Assembly (NCBI GenBank): GCA_001898965.1
Contig: MKVW01000004.1
Coordinates: 211,598-275,597 of the forward strand
Origin: Rhizobiales bacterium 62-17
Lineage (GTDB): Bacteria; Pseudomonadota; Alphaproteobacteria; Rhizobiales; Beijerinckiaceae
DNA length: 64,000 bases
Direction of reading: 5' to 3'
Shown: in pieces, positions 26,080-35,115 of the stretch
Layout of the letters: every line of letters begins with the position of its first letter
Position numbering within the stretch: position 1 is the stretch's first letter
The notes under the pieces: generated by a model
What the model saw: only the letters and a program-made list of their open reading frames with translations
Databases searched by the model: none
Told to the model about the DNA's origin: nothing
Made by a program: the position numbers and the translations under genes

Positions 26080-27099
26080 CTACTTGCTCTGGCTATAGCG
26101 CTTGGCCGCTTCCTGCACGAGGCTGAGATCGACATATTTGCTGATGTCGATCTTGCTTTTCAGGAAACCCAATTCGCTCTGCACGTCGATATTGCTCTGT
26201 AGTGCCTTGATGTCAGGCACGAGATTGGGATCGCGGTAATTGTCGGCCTTGGTGAACAGCCAGCTCGACAGGCGCTCCGGCGGTTGATTGGCCACTTTGC
26301 CGGCGAGTTGCAACACCTCAGCGCGATTCTTCGGATCGACCAGCCACTGCTGCACGCGGATCGAGTCTTCCAGGAAGTCCAGCACGGCCGCGCGATTCTT
26401 GGTCAGGAACGGCTCGCGTGCCGCCCAGACGACAAGCTGCGCCGGCCCGATCGCATCCTTGATGGTGAAGAGCGGCCGCGCCACTTTCTGCAATTCCGGA
26501 TCGAGCGAGAACGGTAGAACGCTGGAAATTAGGTCGACTTTCTTCGAGGTCAGCATGGCCGCCATATTCGGAAAGCCGGCTTCGACCACGTTATAATCGC
26601 GCTTATCCTCAAGGCCGTTCTTGCGCAGCATGGCGCGCAAGGCGATATCGACCGCCGATCCGGCGCCGACCGACGCGACGCTCTTACCTTTTAGATCCTT
26701 GATCTCCTTGATCGGTCCGTCCTTCAAGACGAAGAACGGCGCCGTATAATAATCGGCGTAGCCGTCGCGCGATTCATCGGCGATGATTTTCAGATCGTTC
26801 ATGCCGGCATTCTGAATGGCGAGCGCCAGAGACGAATAGGCGAAATCGGCGATGTCGAGTTCGCCCGTAGCCAGCGCCGTGATCATCGGCGGCGTGCCCT
26901 GAAAACGCACCGGCTCGAACACATAGCTCTTGCCGTTGTTGCGCATCAGCTCCGGCTTCACCATCAAGAGCGATGGCAGATTGGCGATGGGTACCACCCA
27001 GGCGACGCGGATTTTCACGGGCGCTTGCGCTTGCGCTGGGACTGCCGCGAAAGGCAGAGCCGCCAGCGCGGCGAGCGCGATCCATTTGGCCAGTTTCAT
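26080..27099 (-). CDS. ABC transporter substrate-binding protein (SsuA/NMT1-like)
   Basis: A 339-residue periplasmic protein with a Sec signal peptide (about residues 1-25, ending PAQAQA). The NMT1/taurine-nitrate-sulfonate fold is indicated by ITALATGELDIADFAYSSLALAIQNAG, LKGKSVASVGAGSAVDIALRAML and NMAAMLTSKKVDLISSVLP read in segments. It is the last gene of a four-gene operon (ATPase, two permeases, this protein), 69 bases after the second permease. The ligand could be a sulfonate, a taurine-like compound, a thiamine precursor or another small organic molecule; nothing in the sequence decides. Confidence 0.9.
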   Translation of the reverse strand: MKLAKWIALAALAALPFAAVPAQAQAPVKIRVAWVVPIANLPSLLMVKPELMRNNGKSYVFEPVRFQGTPPMITALATGELDIADFAYSSLALAIQNAGMNDLKIIADESRDGYADYYTAPFFVLKDGPIKEIKDLKGKSVASVGAGSAVDIALRAMLRKNGLEDKRDYNVVEAGFPNMAAMLTSKKVDLISSVLPFSLDPELQKVARPLFTIKDAIGPAQLVVWAAREPFLTKNRAAVLDFLEDSIRVQQWLVDPKNRAEVLQLAGKVANQPPERLSSWLFTKADNYRDPNLVPDIKALQSNIDVQSELGFLKSKIDISKYVDLSLVQEAAKRYSQSK

Positions 27100-27168
27100 T
27101 CTCTCCCTCCTCGTTTCAGCTTCCTCTTCCCCGCAGGGTCGGTCCGCCCCGTCATCCTTGTCAAGCGT

Positions 27169-27996
27169 TCAGCTCGCCGTCGCATCCAGACTTTCCGGAT
27201 GCCAGCGCAACAGCCAGCGCCGAGCCATGTTCATCAGCCGCACCAGCACATAGCCGACGATGGCGATTTCGATGATGCCGGCGAAGACGCCAGGAGAATC
27301 CGCCATGCGCGAGGCGGTCTGCATCACCGCGCCGACGCCGTAGCCGCCCATCGCCATTTCGGTGAGCACGCCGACGATCAGAGCGATCGGCAAAGCCACC
27401 TGCAAGCCCGTGAGAATCTGCGGGGAGGCCGCCGGCAGCAGAATGTCCCACATCAGCCTTTGACGGCCGGCGCCGAGATTGCGAGCCGACCAGATGACTT
27501 GCTTCTCGACACCTTCGATGCCCGCGATGGTGGCGGTGACGACGGGAAATATCGCGTTGAAGGCGATCATCGTGATCTTCGACACGTCGAAAAGGCCAAG
27601 CCAGAGGATCATGATCGGCAGAAAGGCGATCTTCGGCATGGGAAATCCCACCGAGATGATCGGATCGAAGAACCAGCGCACCAGCCGATATTGCGAGATC
27701 AGAATGCCAAGAGCCACGCCCAGCACCGCCGAAATGGCAAAGCCGGCGAGCGCCCGCCACAAGGTCGTGCCGATCGACAGCATCAGTTCGCCCGAAGCGT
27801 AATCGTCCGCGATGCGTCCGAAAACGGAAGAAAGCGACGGCAGCATGAAGGGCGTGAACAGGCCGGCCCGTGTCGTCGCCTCCCAGGCGACCAGCAGGAT
27901 GATCAGCGGCGACCAGGCGAGCAGTTTGTAACCGAGCGTCTCCCAGCTCCAGGAGCGCCGCCGCCCGGATCGCGCGAAAGCTTGCGTCAACGCCAT
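27169..27996 (-). CDS. ABC transporter permease 2 (SsuC/TauC-like)
   Basis: A 275-residue inner-membrane protein from ATG 27996; the open frame extends upstream through the other permease gene but that part is a shadow. About six transmembrane segments. The BPD permease EAA-like loop is KQVIWSARNLGAGRQRLMWDILLP near the middle. It overlaps the upstream permease gene by ten bases, so the two form a heterodimeric channel in one operon. Confidence 0.92.
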   Translation of the reverse strand: MALTQAFARSGRRRSWSWETLGYKLLAWSPLIILLVAWEATTRAGLFTPFMLPSLSSVFGRIADDYASGELMLSIGTTLWRALAGFAISAVLGVALGILISQYRLVRWFFDPIISVGFPMPKIAFLPIMILWLGLFDVSKITMIAFNAIFPVVTATIAGIEGVEKQVIWSARNLGAGRQRLMWDILLPAASPQILTGLQVALPIALIVGVLTEMAMGGYGVGAVMQTASRMADSPGVFAGIIEIAIVGYVLVRLMNMARRWLLRWHPESLDATAS

Positions 27997-28724
27997 CTGA
28001 GCACCCGCTGCATGGCCGCCTGATAAAGCCGGTCGGCGATGAACCCCATGAATGCCACCGTGAAGACCACGGCGAACATGGCGTCGAAATTGCCACCATC
28101 GCCCAGGAAACCGATCATGAAGCCGAGGCCGCTGCGGGCCGCGATCATTTCGGAACTGACGAGCAGCACGAAGGACGTGGCAAGCGCCGTGCGGATGCCG
28201 TTCAATGTTTCCGGCAGAGCGCTCGGCGCCACCACGTCGACCAGCATGCGCAACCGGCTCGCGCCAAGCGAACGCGCTGACCACATCAGGCTCTGCTCGG
28301 CACCGCGCGCCCCGTTATAGGCGCCCAGTGTCACCGGCAGCATGCAGCCCAAAAAGATCAGCAGGATTTTCGAGGCATCACCGAGACCAAGCCACAGCGC
28401 CGTCACCGGGATCAAAGCGGACTTCGGCAGTGGATAGAACACCTCGACGATCGGATTGAGCAGAGTGCGGATCGGCTTCGAGGAGGCCATGGCGATGCCG
28501 ATCAGCGCGCCGATCACGATGGCAAGGATCAAACCGGCGAAGGTGCGATAAAGCGAATCCGCCGCGTTGATCCAAAAATCCGACGTGCCGGCCAGTTGAA
28601 ACCAGGCCACGATGACATCGCTCAGCGGCGGCAAGGCGCTGCGCGCCACGAGCCCCGACCGAGCCACCGCTTCCCACAACACCGCCAAGATGAGCAAAGG
28701 GGAGTAACGGATCAGACGTTGCAT
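27987..28724 (-). CDS. ABC transporter permease 1 (SsuC/TauC-like)
   Basis: A 245-residue inner-membrane permease. The EAA-like loop is EQSLMWSARSLGASRLRMLVD, and PLPKSALIPVTALWLGLGDASK precedes it as in SsuC/TauC. About six membrane segments. Its start overlaps the ATPase stop by one base and its end overlaps permease 2 by ten bases. It resembles permease 2 throughout, indicating an old duplication giving a two-permease transporter. Confidence 0.92.
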   Translation of the reverse strand: MQRLIRYSPLLILAVLWEAVARSGLVARSALPPLSDVIVAWFQLAGTSDFWINAADSLYRTFAGLILAIVIGALIGIAMASSKPIRTLLNPIVEVFYPLPKSALIPVTALWLGLGDASKILLIFLGCMLPVTLGAYNGARGAEQSLMWSARSLGASRLRMLVDVVAPSALPETLNGIRTALATSFVLLVSSEMIAARSGLGFMIGFLGDGGNFDAMFAVVFTVAFMGFIADRLYQAAMQRVLRWR

Positions 28725-29524
28725 CAGCCGGCCGCCAGGCGCTGCGCCAACATCGCCTCGTTGCGCACGAGGTTCCAGATCTCGTCGACCTTCTCGATGA
28801 AAGCCGGCTGTTTGAACAGATTGGGATCGCTGCGGTCGAAATTGGTCTCGATGATGGATTTGATCCGCCCTGGCCGCGCCGACATCACCGCAATGCGCTC
28901 GGCCAGATAAACCGCCTCCTGCACGTCATGGGTGACGAAGATCACGGTTTTGGGCGAGCGTCGCCAGATGGCGAGCAGTTCGCTTTGCATGAGGCTGCGC
29001 GTCTGCGCATCGAGTGCGCCGAACGGCTCGTCCATCAAAAGAATGTTCGGATCGATGGCGAGCGTGCGGGCGATGGCCGTGCGCTGGCGCATGCCGCCCG
29101 ATAATTGCGATGGATAGCTGTTCTCGAAACCTTGCAGGCCGACCATGTCGATATAGGCCTGCGCCCGCTTCAGCCGTTCCTCCTTGGGAACGCCGGCGCG
29201 CTCCAGCCCGTAGAGCACGTTGCCGCGCACCGTCTTCCACGGGAACAGCGCGAAATGTTGGAACACCACGCCGCGATCGGGGCCCGGCCCCGTCACCGGC
29301 TTGCCGTCGATCAGAATGCGGCCGGTTTCAACAGGCAGAAAGCCTCCCATCAGATAGAGCAAGGTCGATTTCCCGCAACCCGAAGGCCCCAGCAGAGCCA
29401 GGAACTCGCGCGGGCGCACTTCCAGCGAAACATCGTCGATGGCCAGAACGGGCTGGCCATGCGCGGGGCGGTACATATGGGTAATTTGATCGACGACGAT
29501 TTGTGCTGCGGCAGGCGCCTGCAT
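28724..29524 (-). CDS. ABC transporter ATP-binding protein (SsuB/TauB-like)
   Basis: A 266-residue ATPase from ATG 29524, preceded by GGTGAGGGAACAATACGT; a GTG 63 bases upstream is less likely. Walker A is LLGPSGCGKSTLL, the signature is QLSGGMRQRTAIARTLA, Walker B is ILLMDEPFGALDAQTR, and the switch is VIFVTHDVQEAVYLAERI. First gene of the minus-strand operon driving uptake of the ligand of the SsuA/NMT1-like protein. Confidence 0.95.
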   Translation of the reverse strand: MQAPAAAQIVVDQITHMYRPAHGQPVLAIDDVSLEVRPREFLALLGPSGCGKSTLLYLMGGFLPVETGRILIDGKPVTGPGPDRGVVFQHFALFPWKTVRGNVLYGLERAGVPKEERLKRAQAYIDMVGLQGFENSYPSQLSGGMRQRTAIARTLAIDPNILLMDEPFGALDAQTRSLMQSELLAIWRRSPKTVIFVTHDVQEAVYLAERIAVMSARPGRIKSIIETNFDRSDPNLFKQPAFIEKVDEIWNLVRNEAMLAQRLAAG

Positions 29525-29761
29525 ACGTATTGTTCCCTCACCTTCAGCGCCCCGCCACCATGCCCCTCCGGCCGGCGCGCTGGACACCGACCCTAGCCGT
29601 CGGTTTTTTCACCGTCCAGCCGCCCGCCAAGCGGTTCAGCAAGTGGTTCACAGGTGGGATAAATGCATGGCTGCTGCCCACCTTTTGCGGGAAAGCTGAC
29701 AACCCTGCGCCGAGGGTGTAGAAGGCCCCAGCTCTAAAATTGAGGACGGGTAGAAAGCCCC

Positions 29762-30367
29762 ATGGACAAGTTCACCAAGCTGACCGGCGTCGCCGCGCCC
29801 ATGCCGATTACCAATATCGACACGGACATGATCATTCCGAAGCAGTATCTGAAGACCATCGCCCGCACCGGCCTTGGCAAGGGCCTGTTCTCGGAGCTGC
29901 GCTATAAGGAAGACGGCTCGGAAAACCCGGATTTCGTGCTCAACAAGCCGGCCTATCGCAAGGCGCAGATCATCGTCGCCGAAGATAATTTCGGCTGCGG
30001 CTCGTCGCGCGAACATGCCCCCTGGGCGCTGCTCGACTACGGCATCCGCTGCGTCATCTCGACCAACTTCGCCGACATTTTCTACAACAACTGCTTCCAG
30101 AACGGCGTACTGCCGGCCAAGGTCTCCAAGGAAGATCTGGCCAAGCTGATGGACGACGCCAACCGTGGCGCCAATGCGACGCTCACCGTCGACCTCGAAA
30201 AGCAGGAAATCTACGGCCCCGATGGCGGCGTGGTGAAGTTCGAGATCGATCCGTTCCGCAAGCATTGCCTGCTGGAAGGCCTCGACGACATCGGCCTCAC
30301 CCTGAAAAAGGATGCCGAGATCGGTGGCTTCGAGACCCAGACCAAGGCGGAGCGTCCCTGGCTTTAA
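29762..30367 (+). CDS. leuD: 3-isopropylmalate dehydratase small subunit
   Basis: A 201-residue swivel-domain subunit that pairs with LeuC. Motifs: [19 protein letters not shown] at about residues 15-33, [23 protein letters not shown] in the middle (substrate-recognition loop), [16 protein letters not shown] and [17 protein letters not shown] at the C-terminus. Normal length. Followed by a clear intrinsic terminator. Separated from leuC by a divergent ABC operon. Confidence 0.98.
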   Translation: MDKFTKLTGVAAPMPITNIDTDMIIPKQYLKTIARTGLGKGLFSELRYKEDGSENPDFVLNKPAYRKAQIIVAEDNFGCGSSREHAPWALLDYGIRCVISTNFADIFYNNCFQNGVLPAKVSKEDLAKLMDDANRGANATLTVDLEKQEIYGPDGGVVKFEIDPFRKHCLLEGLDDIGLTLKKDAEIGGFETQTKAERPWL

Positions 30368-30411
30368 CTCGCCTTCGAAACGCCTCCCTTTCGAGCTAAT
30401 GTAAAGCTCAA

Positions 30412-30441
30412 GCGCCCGGCTCTGCGCCGGGCGTTTTCGTT
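30412..30441 (+). terminator. Intrinsic terminator after leuD
   Basis: CGCCCGGC (30413-30420), five-base loop, GCCGGGCG (30426-30433), then TTTTCGTTTC. Eight-base perfect GC stem. Confidence 0.85.
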
Positions 30442-30462
30442 TCTAGAGGGGAGCCGCGTTTG

Positions 30463-31845
30463 ATGCTCGCTGAAGCCCGTCCGTTCATTCCCTATGCGCC
30501 CAAGCCCCTGGCGCGGCCCGCCGGACGGTTGAAGACCCTCTGGCTGTTGGCGCGCAATCCGCTGGAAAGCTGGACGCAGGCGCATTTCGAACAACCGATG
30601 CTCGCCGGTCCGTCGTCGCTGTTTGGCTATACGGTCGTCGTCAACGATCCCCAGGCGGTGCGCCGCGTCCTCGTCGACAATGTGTCGAATTACGAGCGCG
30701 ATCCGCTGCAATTGCGCATTCTCAGAACCGGCTCGACGGGCGGCGAAGGCCTGTTCACCGCCACAGGCGAAAGCTGGCGGCGGACACGCCGCACTTTGAG
30801 CCCGCTCTTCACGCCGAAACGCGTCGCCGCTTTCGCACCGATGATGCAGCGCCTGGCGCAGGCGCGAGTCGATCGCTGGCTGCATCGCCGCCCCGGCGCC
30901 ATCCTCGAAGTCGATCGTGAGATGACCGGCGTCACCTATGACATTCTGTCGGCGACCTTGTTCTCCGATGCGATTGCCGGCGACAGCGCCGGCTTTGAAC
31001 GGGCGATGATGCAATTCCTCGATGCGATCGGCACGATCGACCCGCTCGACGTGTTCAACGCGCCGTCCTGGCTGCCGCGCGTCTCGGCCATTCGCGCCCG
31101 CGAGTCGCTCGCTTTCTTCAACAAGACCACCGAGCGCATGGTGAAGGAACGCCAGGCCCAGATTGCCGACGGCGGCGACGCGCCGGACGATCTGTTGACG
31201 GCGCTCTTGCGCGCCAGCGATCCGGAAACCGGCGTCGGCCTGTCGACCGAGGACGTGATCGCCAATCTCTTGACCTTCATCGTCGCCGGCCACGAAACCA
31301 CGTCGCGCGCCTTGGCTTGGACGCTGTATCTCCTGTCGCGCTCGCCCCATTGGCGCGCCAAGGCGGAAGCCGAGGCCGATGCGGCCTCTGAAAATCCTGG
31401 CGATTGGCTCGATGAAATGCCCGTCATTCGCGCGGTTTTCGAAGAGAGCATGCGCCTTTATCCGCCCGCCGCCACGCTCACCCGGCAGGCGCAGGAGGCC
31501 GACAGGCTCGGCGACGTGGAGGTGCCGAAAGGCGCCTTCATGATCATCTCGCCCTATTTGCTGCACCGCCACCGGCTGCTGTGGGAGCGGCCGGACGCGT
31601 TCCTGCCCGAACGTTTCCTGCCGGAGGCACGTGAGAAGATCGACCGTTTCGCCTATCTGCCATTCGGCGGCGGCCAGCGTGTTTGTATCGGTATGCGTTT
31701 CGCGATGATGGAAGCGATCATCGTTTTGGCTACAATACTACGGCAGGCGCGCCTGTCACTCGTCGAAGGCCAGGAGCCCCGCCCGCTGCAACGGATCACT
31801 TTGCGACCGGACAAAAGATTGGCCATGCATATCCATCCGCGCTGA
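30463..31845 (+). CDS. Cytochrome P450
   Basis: A 460-residue soluble-type P450 with no N-terminal membrane anchor. The I-helix oxygen-activation motif is VAGHETTSRAL, the K-helix ExxR is in FEESMRLYPP, and the haem ligand is Cys408 in FGGGQRVCIGMRFA. WRRTRRTLSPLFTPKRV is the C-helix haem-propionate region. A monooxygenase, but no ferredoxin or reductase gene is near, so redox partners must come from elsewhere. ATG 30463 is used; a TTG lies one codon upstream. It is followed after 23 bases by a Rid-family gene. Confidence 0.95.
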   Translation: MLAEARPFIPYAPKPLARPAGRLKTLWLLARNPLESWTQAHFEQPMLAGPSSLFGYTVVVNDPQAVRRVLVDNVSNYERDPLQLRILRTGSTGGEGLFTATGESWRRTRRTLSPLFTPKRVAAFAPMMQRLAQARVDRWLHRRPGAILEVDREMTGVTYDILSATLFSDAIAGDSAGFERAMMQFLDAIGTIDPLDVFNAPSWLPRVSAIRARESLAFFNKTTERMVKERQAQIADGGDAPDDLLTALLRASDPETGVGLSTEDVIANLLTFIVAGHETTSRALAWTLYLLSRSPHWRAKAEAEADAASENPGDWLDEMPVIRAVFEESMRLYPPAATLTRQAQEADRLGDVEVPKGAFMIISPYLLHRHRLLWERPDAFLPERFLPEAREKIDRFAYLPFGGGQRVCIGMRFAMMEAIIVLATILRQARLSLVEGQEPRPLQRITLRPDKRLAMHIHPR

Positions 31846-31868
31846 GCGCACTTCTTGGGGGGAGGACC

Positions 31869-32288
31869 ATGACTCGACGACTGATTTCGACGGGCTCGCC
31901 GTTCGAACAACGCTACGGCTATTCACGCGCGGTGATCGAGGGTGACATGTGTTTCATCTCCGGCACCACCGGCTACGACTATGCGACCAAGCAAATTCCA
32001 AAAGACATCAGCGCCCAGGCGCGCAACATCTTCAAGACCATCGGCGGCGTGCTCGCCGATGCCGGCTTCGAATATGCCGATGTGGTGCGCAGCCAGATCT
32101 TCGTCACCAACGCCGGTTACATGTTGCCGGTGATCGAAGTGTGCGGCCAAGTCTTCGGTGACATTCGCCCTGCCGCCTCCATCTATGTTGTCTCGGGCCT
32201 GCTCGATCCGGCGATGAAAGTGGAGATCGAGATCACCGCCAAGAGGCGCCAGAATGTCGAGCGGGAAGCCCAGCAGGCGGCGCAATGA
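31869..32288 (+). CDS. Rid-family (YjgF/YER057c) protein lacking the RidA arginine
   Basis: A 139-residue protein from ATG 31869, with GGGGGGAGGACC just upstream. Family features are VIEGDMCFISGTTGYDY, QARNIFKTIGGVLADAG, VVRSQIFVTN and RPAASIYVVSGLLDPAMKVEIEI near the C-terminus in two parts. In RidA the last segment carries a catalytic arginine (ARLPKD); here the equivalent position appears to be Leu (GLLDPA), so 2-aminoacrylate deaminase activity is doubtful and this is probably another Rid subfamily. It may act with the P450 upstream. Confidence 0.88.
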   Translation: MTRRLISTGSPFEQRYGYSRAVIEGDMCFISGTTGYDYATKQIPKDISAQARNIFKTIGGVLADAGFEYADVVRSQIFVTNAGYMLPVIEVCGQVFGDIRPAASIYVVSGLLDPAMKVEIEITAKRRQNVEREAQQAAQ

Positions 32289-32366
32289 GTCGCAGGCGTA
32301 GAAGCACGGCTAGAGACAGGCCGGCTTTCATGTTTTGTTAAACATAATCGGGCGCATTGATCGCTC

Positions 32367-32415
32367 AAGCGTTTTCGAGCGCAGTGGATAGCGGTTTGCG
32401 TGAAGAAAACGCGTC
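32367..32415. repeat. Family C intergenic repeat, copy 1
   Basis: An approximately 50-base element with inverted ends GCGTTTTC (32369-32376) and GAAAACGC (32405-32412) around GAGCGCAGTGGATAGCGG. A closely similar copy is at 46674-46725. Similar elements are common between genes in Hyphomicrobiales. Confidence 0.8.
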
Positions 32416-32446
32416 CGAACGAGCGCCTTATTGAGGAAGGATCACC

Positions 32447-33640
32447 ATGTCTCGCCTGCCTTTCGCCGCTGCCCTCTGTGCCGCCACCCTGGCGACCTCC
32501 GGAACGGCGATGGCACAGGCCGATTTCAATTCCTGCCTCGCCGGCATTCGCGCGACCGCCGCGCAGCAAGGTGTTTCGGGTGGCACATTCGACCGTGTCA
32601 TGGCCGGGGTGACGCCCGATCCCAAAGTCATCGAATCGATGAATGCCCAGCCGGAATTCAAAACACCGATCTGGGATTATCTCGCGACGCTGGTCGATGA
32701 ACAGAAGGTCGCCGAAGGCCGGCAAATGATGTCGCGCCATGCCCAGGCCCTGGCTTCGGCGGAACAGCGCTTCGGTGTCGATCGCTACACCATCGCCGCC
32801 GTCTGGGGTGTGGAATCCGACTATGGCAAGATCGCCGGCCGCTGGATGCTGCCGCAATCGCTTGCCACCCTCGCCTGCACGGCCAACCGCCGCCAGGCTT
32901 ATTTCCGTGGTGAGCTGATTGCCACGCTCAAGATCGTCGATCGCGGCGACATCGCCCCCTCCAAGCTGCGCGGCTCCTGGGCCGGTGCCTTTGGCCAGAC
33001 CCAGTTCATGCCCTCGACCTATCTGCGTCTCGCCGTCGACGGCGACGGCGATGGCCGCCGCGATCTGGTCGATTCCACCGCCGATGCTTTGCACTCGACC
33101 GCCAACTATCTGGACAAGTCCGGCTGGGTGACCGGCGCCGGCTGGGGCTACGAGGTGCGACTGCCGCAAGGCTATTCCGGCCCCTCCGGCCGCACCCGCA
33201 AATCGCCCCTGGCGCAATGGTCGGCGCTTGGCATTCGCCGCATTGACGGCTCGGGACTGAGCGGCAGCGGCGCCGCCGGCCTGCTGCTGCCCGCCGGTGC
33301 CGGCGGCCCGGCTTTCCTGGTGTTCAAGAATTACGACGCCGCCTATGCCTATAACGGCGCCGACTCCTATGCCTTGGCCATTTCGCTGCTGTCGGACCGT
33401 TTGCGCGGCCGTGGCGGCATTCAAGCCGCCTGGCCGACCGACGATCGCGGCACATCGCGCGCCGAACGCAAGGAAATTCAGGAGCATCTGCTCCGGCGCG
33501 GCTATGACATCGGCGAGGCGGACGGCGCCATCGGCGCCAAGACGCGGCAGGCGATCGCCGATTATCAGGGCCGTCTCGGCCTGACCCGCGACGGACGCCC
33601 GGGCGGCCGGGTTCTCGATGCCCTGCGCGGCGGCCGCTAA
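32447..33640 (+). CDS. MltB-type lytic murein transglycosylase with peptidoglycan-binding domain
   Basis: A 397-residue exported protein with signal peptide about 1-24 (ending GTAMAQA). The SLT-2 catalytic domain has the catalytic Glu123 in WGVESDYGKIAG, then WAGAFGQTQFMPSTYL and DGDGDGRRDLVDSTADAL. A C-terminal PG_binding_1 domain occupies about residues 340-395 (IQEHLLRRGYDIGEADGAIG, then TRQAIADYQGRLGL). It cleaves glycan strands to 1,6-anhydro products in the periplasm. GAGGAAGG precedes the ATG at good spacing. Confidence 0.95.
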   Translation: MSRLPFAAALCAATLATSGTAMAQADFNSCLAGIRATAAQQGVSGGTFDRVMAGVTPDPKVIESMNAQPEFKTPIWDYLATLVDEQKVAEGRQMMSRHAQALASAEQRFGVDRYTIAAVWGVESDYGKIAGRWMLPQSLATLACTANRRQAYFRGELIATLKIVDRGDIAPSKLRGSWAGAFGQTQFMPSTYLRLAVDGDGDGRRDLVDSTADALHSTANYLDKSGWVTGAGWGYEVRLPQGYSGPSGRTRKSPLAQWSALGIRRIDGSGLSGSGAAGLLLPAGAGGPAFLVFKNYDAAYAYNGADSYALAISLLSDRLRGRGGIQAAWPTDDRGTSRAERKEIQEHLLRRGYDIGEADGAIGAKTRQAIADYQGRLGLTRDGRPGGRVLDALRGGR

Positions 33641-33709
33641 CGGAAAATCACGGGGCAAGTCACTGCGAATTGACTGGCCTGTGAGTAACGTTAAGCGTAA
33701 ATCGAAGCC

Positions 33710-34501
33710 ATGTCCCAGTCCCGTACCAGTACATGGTCCCTCCAGGGGCCCCGTCTGTCGCGTCGCGCTTTTGCGACCGGTGGCGCTTGCGCGGCGCTGG
33801 CGGCGAGCGTTGGCGCGCAGGCCCAGCCGGCGGCGCAGCTCTTCGAAAAGCCTGTTTACATTGAACTTTTCACCAGCCAGGGCTGTTCGTCCTGCCCGGC
33901 GGCCGACCGGCTGCTGACGCAGATTGCCCGTCAACCCAACGTCATCGCCTTGACCTTGGCCGTAGACTACTGGGATTACCTGGGCTGGAAGGACACTTTC
34001 GCCTCGACGGGCCATACGGCCCGCCAGAAAGGCTACTCCAAGACGATCGCCGGCAGTCATGTTTACACGCCCCAGGCGGTGATCAATGGCGTCGCCCAGG
34101 TCGTCGGCAGCGATCTCAATTCGCTGATCCGGGAAGCCAAGACTGCCTATGGCAAGCACGGGGCATTGTCGGTGCCGATGACGGTCAAGGATGTCGGCGA
34201 CAAGCTGATCATCGATGTGGGCGCCGGTGGTGGCACCGCCAGCCTGAGCCTGGTGCGCGTCGCCAGCAGCCGCGAAGTCGAAGTGGCGCGCGGCGACAAC
34301 ACCGGCAAGCAGCTCAGCTACACTAATGTCGGCCGTGGCCGCGTGCCGATCGGTGACTGGACCGGCGGCGCCAAGCAGTTCGAGATCGCCAAGGCGGATA
34401 CGATTGGCGCGGACTCGGATGGCTGGATCATCACGCTGCAGTCCTATGAGAACGGCAAGCCGGGCGTCGTCCTGGCCGCGCGCAAGAGCTCCAATATCTA
34501 A
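33710..34501 (+). CDS. DUF1223-family exported thioredoxin-like protein
   Basis: A 263-residue protein with a probable Tat signal (LSRRAFATGGACAALAAS, ending AQAQPA around residue 42). The DUF1223 core begins YIELFTSQGCSSCPAADRLL with a CxxC pair, continues with VDYWDYLGWKDTFAS and YTPQAVINGVAQVVGSD. The fold is thioredoxin-like. Function is not established; the family is common in Alphaproteobacteria. Confidence 0.9.
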   Translation: MSQSRTSTWSLQGPRLSRRAFATGGACAALAASVGAQAQPAAQLFEKPVYIELFTSQGCSSCPAADRLLTQIARQPNVIALTLAVDYWDYLGWKDTFASTGHTARQKGYSKTIAGSHVYTPQAVINGVAQVVGSDLNSLIREAKTAYGKHGALSVPMTVKDVGDKLIIDVGAGGGTASLSLVRVASSREVEVARGDNTGKQLSYTNVGRGRVPIGDWTGGAKQFEIAKADTIGADSDGWIITLQSYENGKPGVVLAARKSSNI

Positions 34502-35115
34502 ATCAACCAGAGCCGATCGGGCAGTTCGTTGGCATTGTTCGGCCGCGGCGGAAAATGTTTGGCGAGCAGCGGCGCGCAATAATCGATCGCGCCGACGAAG
34601 CCTTCGGCCACCCGATCCTCGCGCATATGGCTCACCAGCAGATTGACGGCGCTCTGCCATTCGTTCTGCGCCACCTTCGCGGCGATCCCGTCATCGACGA
34701 CGATGCGGGCGTAATGCTCAGCCATCGAGACAAAGATCAGCACACCAGTGCGATCGGCCGTGCGGGCCAGACCGCGAATATGAAACTGTTCGACGGCGGC
34801 ACGAAACGCACGCGCGCGCTTGACCCGGCGCGGCACCAGCCACATGCGCACCGCGCCGATCGACAGGATCACGGTTGCGATGAAGAACACCAGAAGCTGG
34901 ATGATGAAAATCCGCTCCGCCGACAATTGCGTGAAAGCGATCAGCGGCCAGGGTGCCGCCAAAGCGAAAAAAGACGACCAGATCAGCGGCGCATAGGCAT
35001 AATCGGATGAAGCGCGCGCCAACACGCAGACGATCTCGCCCGCCGTGCCCAATTCCGCTTTGTGGATCGCCGTGACGATCCGCTCCTGATCGGCGCTGGT
35101 CATTTTAATCGTCAT
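34498..35115 (-). CDS. TPM-domain membrane protein
   Basis: A 205-residue protein from ATG 35115 (GGGGAG six bases upstream). The N-terminal TPM-type segment ERIVTAIHKAELGTAGEIVCVLA is followed by two transmembrane helices (about residues 45-62 and 72-95), then by VLIFVSMAEHYARIVVDDGIA and NEWQSAVNLLV. It ends four bases inside the convergent DUF1223 gene and starts in a one-base overlap with the second TPM gene. Third gene of the lemA-TPM-TPM operon. Confidence 0.88.
   Translation of the reverse strand: MTIKMTSADQERIVTAIHKAELGTAGEIVCVLARASSDYAYAPLIWSSFFALAAPWPLIAFTQLSAERIFIIQLLVFFIATVILSIGAVRMWLVPRRVKRARAFRAAVEQFHIRGLARTADRTGVLIFVSMAEHYARIVVDDGIAAKVAQNEWQSAVNLLVSHMREDRVAEGFVGAIDYCAPLLAKHFPPRPNNANELPDRLWLI

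Noticed and set aside
25823-26098. 91-codon plus-strand frame in the repeat-rich gap
   Set aside because: Its 3' half is repeat family B sequence and it runs into the end of the ABC binding-protein gene; no start signal.
29582-29613. Short stem with T-run (CCGAC...GTCGG then TTTTTT)
   Set aside because: No plus-strand gene ends nearby for it to terminate, and the stem is only five bases.
32183-34660. 825-codon open frame on the minus strand
   Set aside because: It runs antisense across three recognisable genes (Rid, transglycosylase, DUF1223) and has no domain I recognise.
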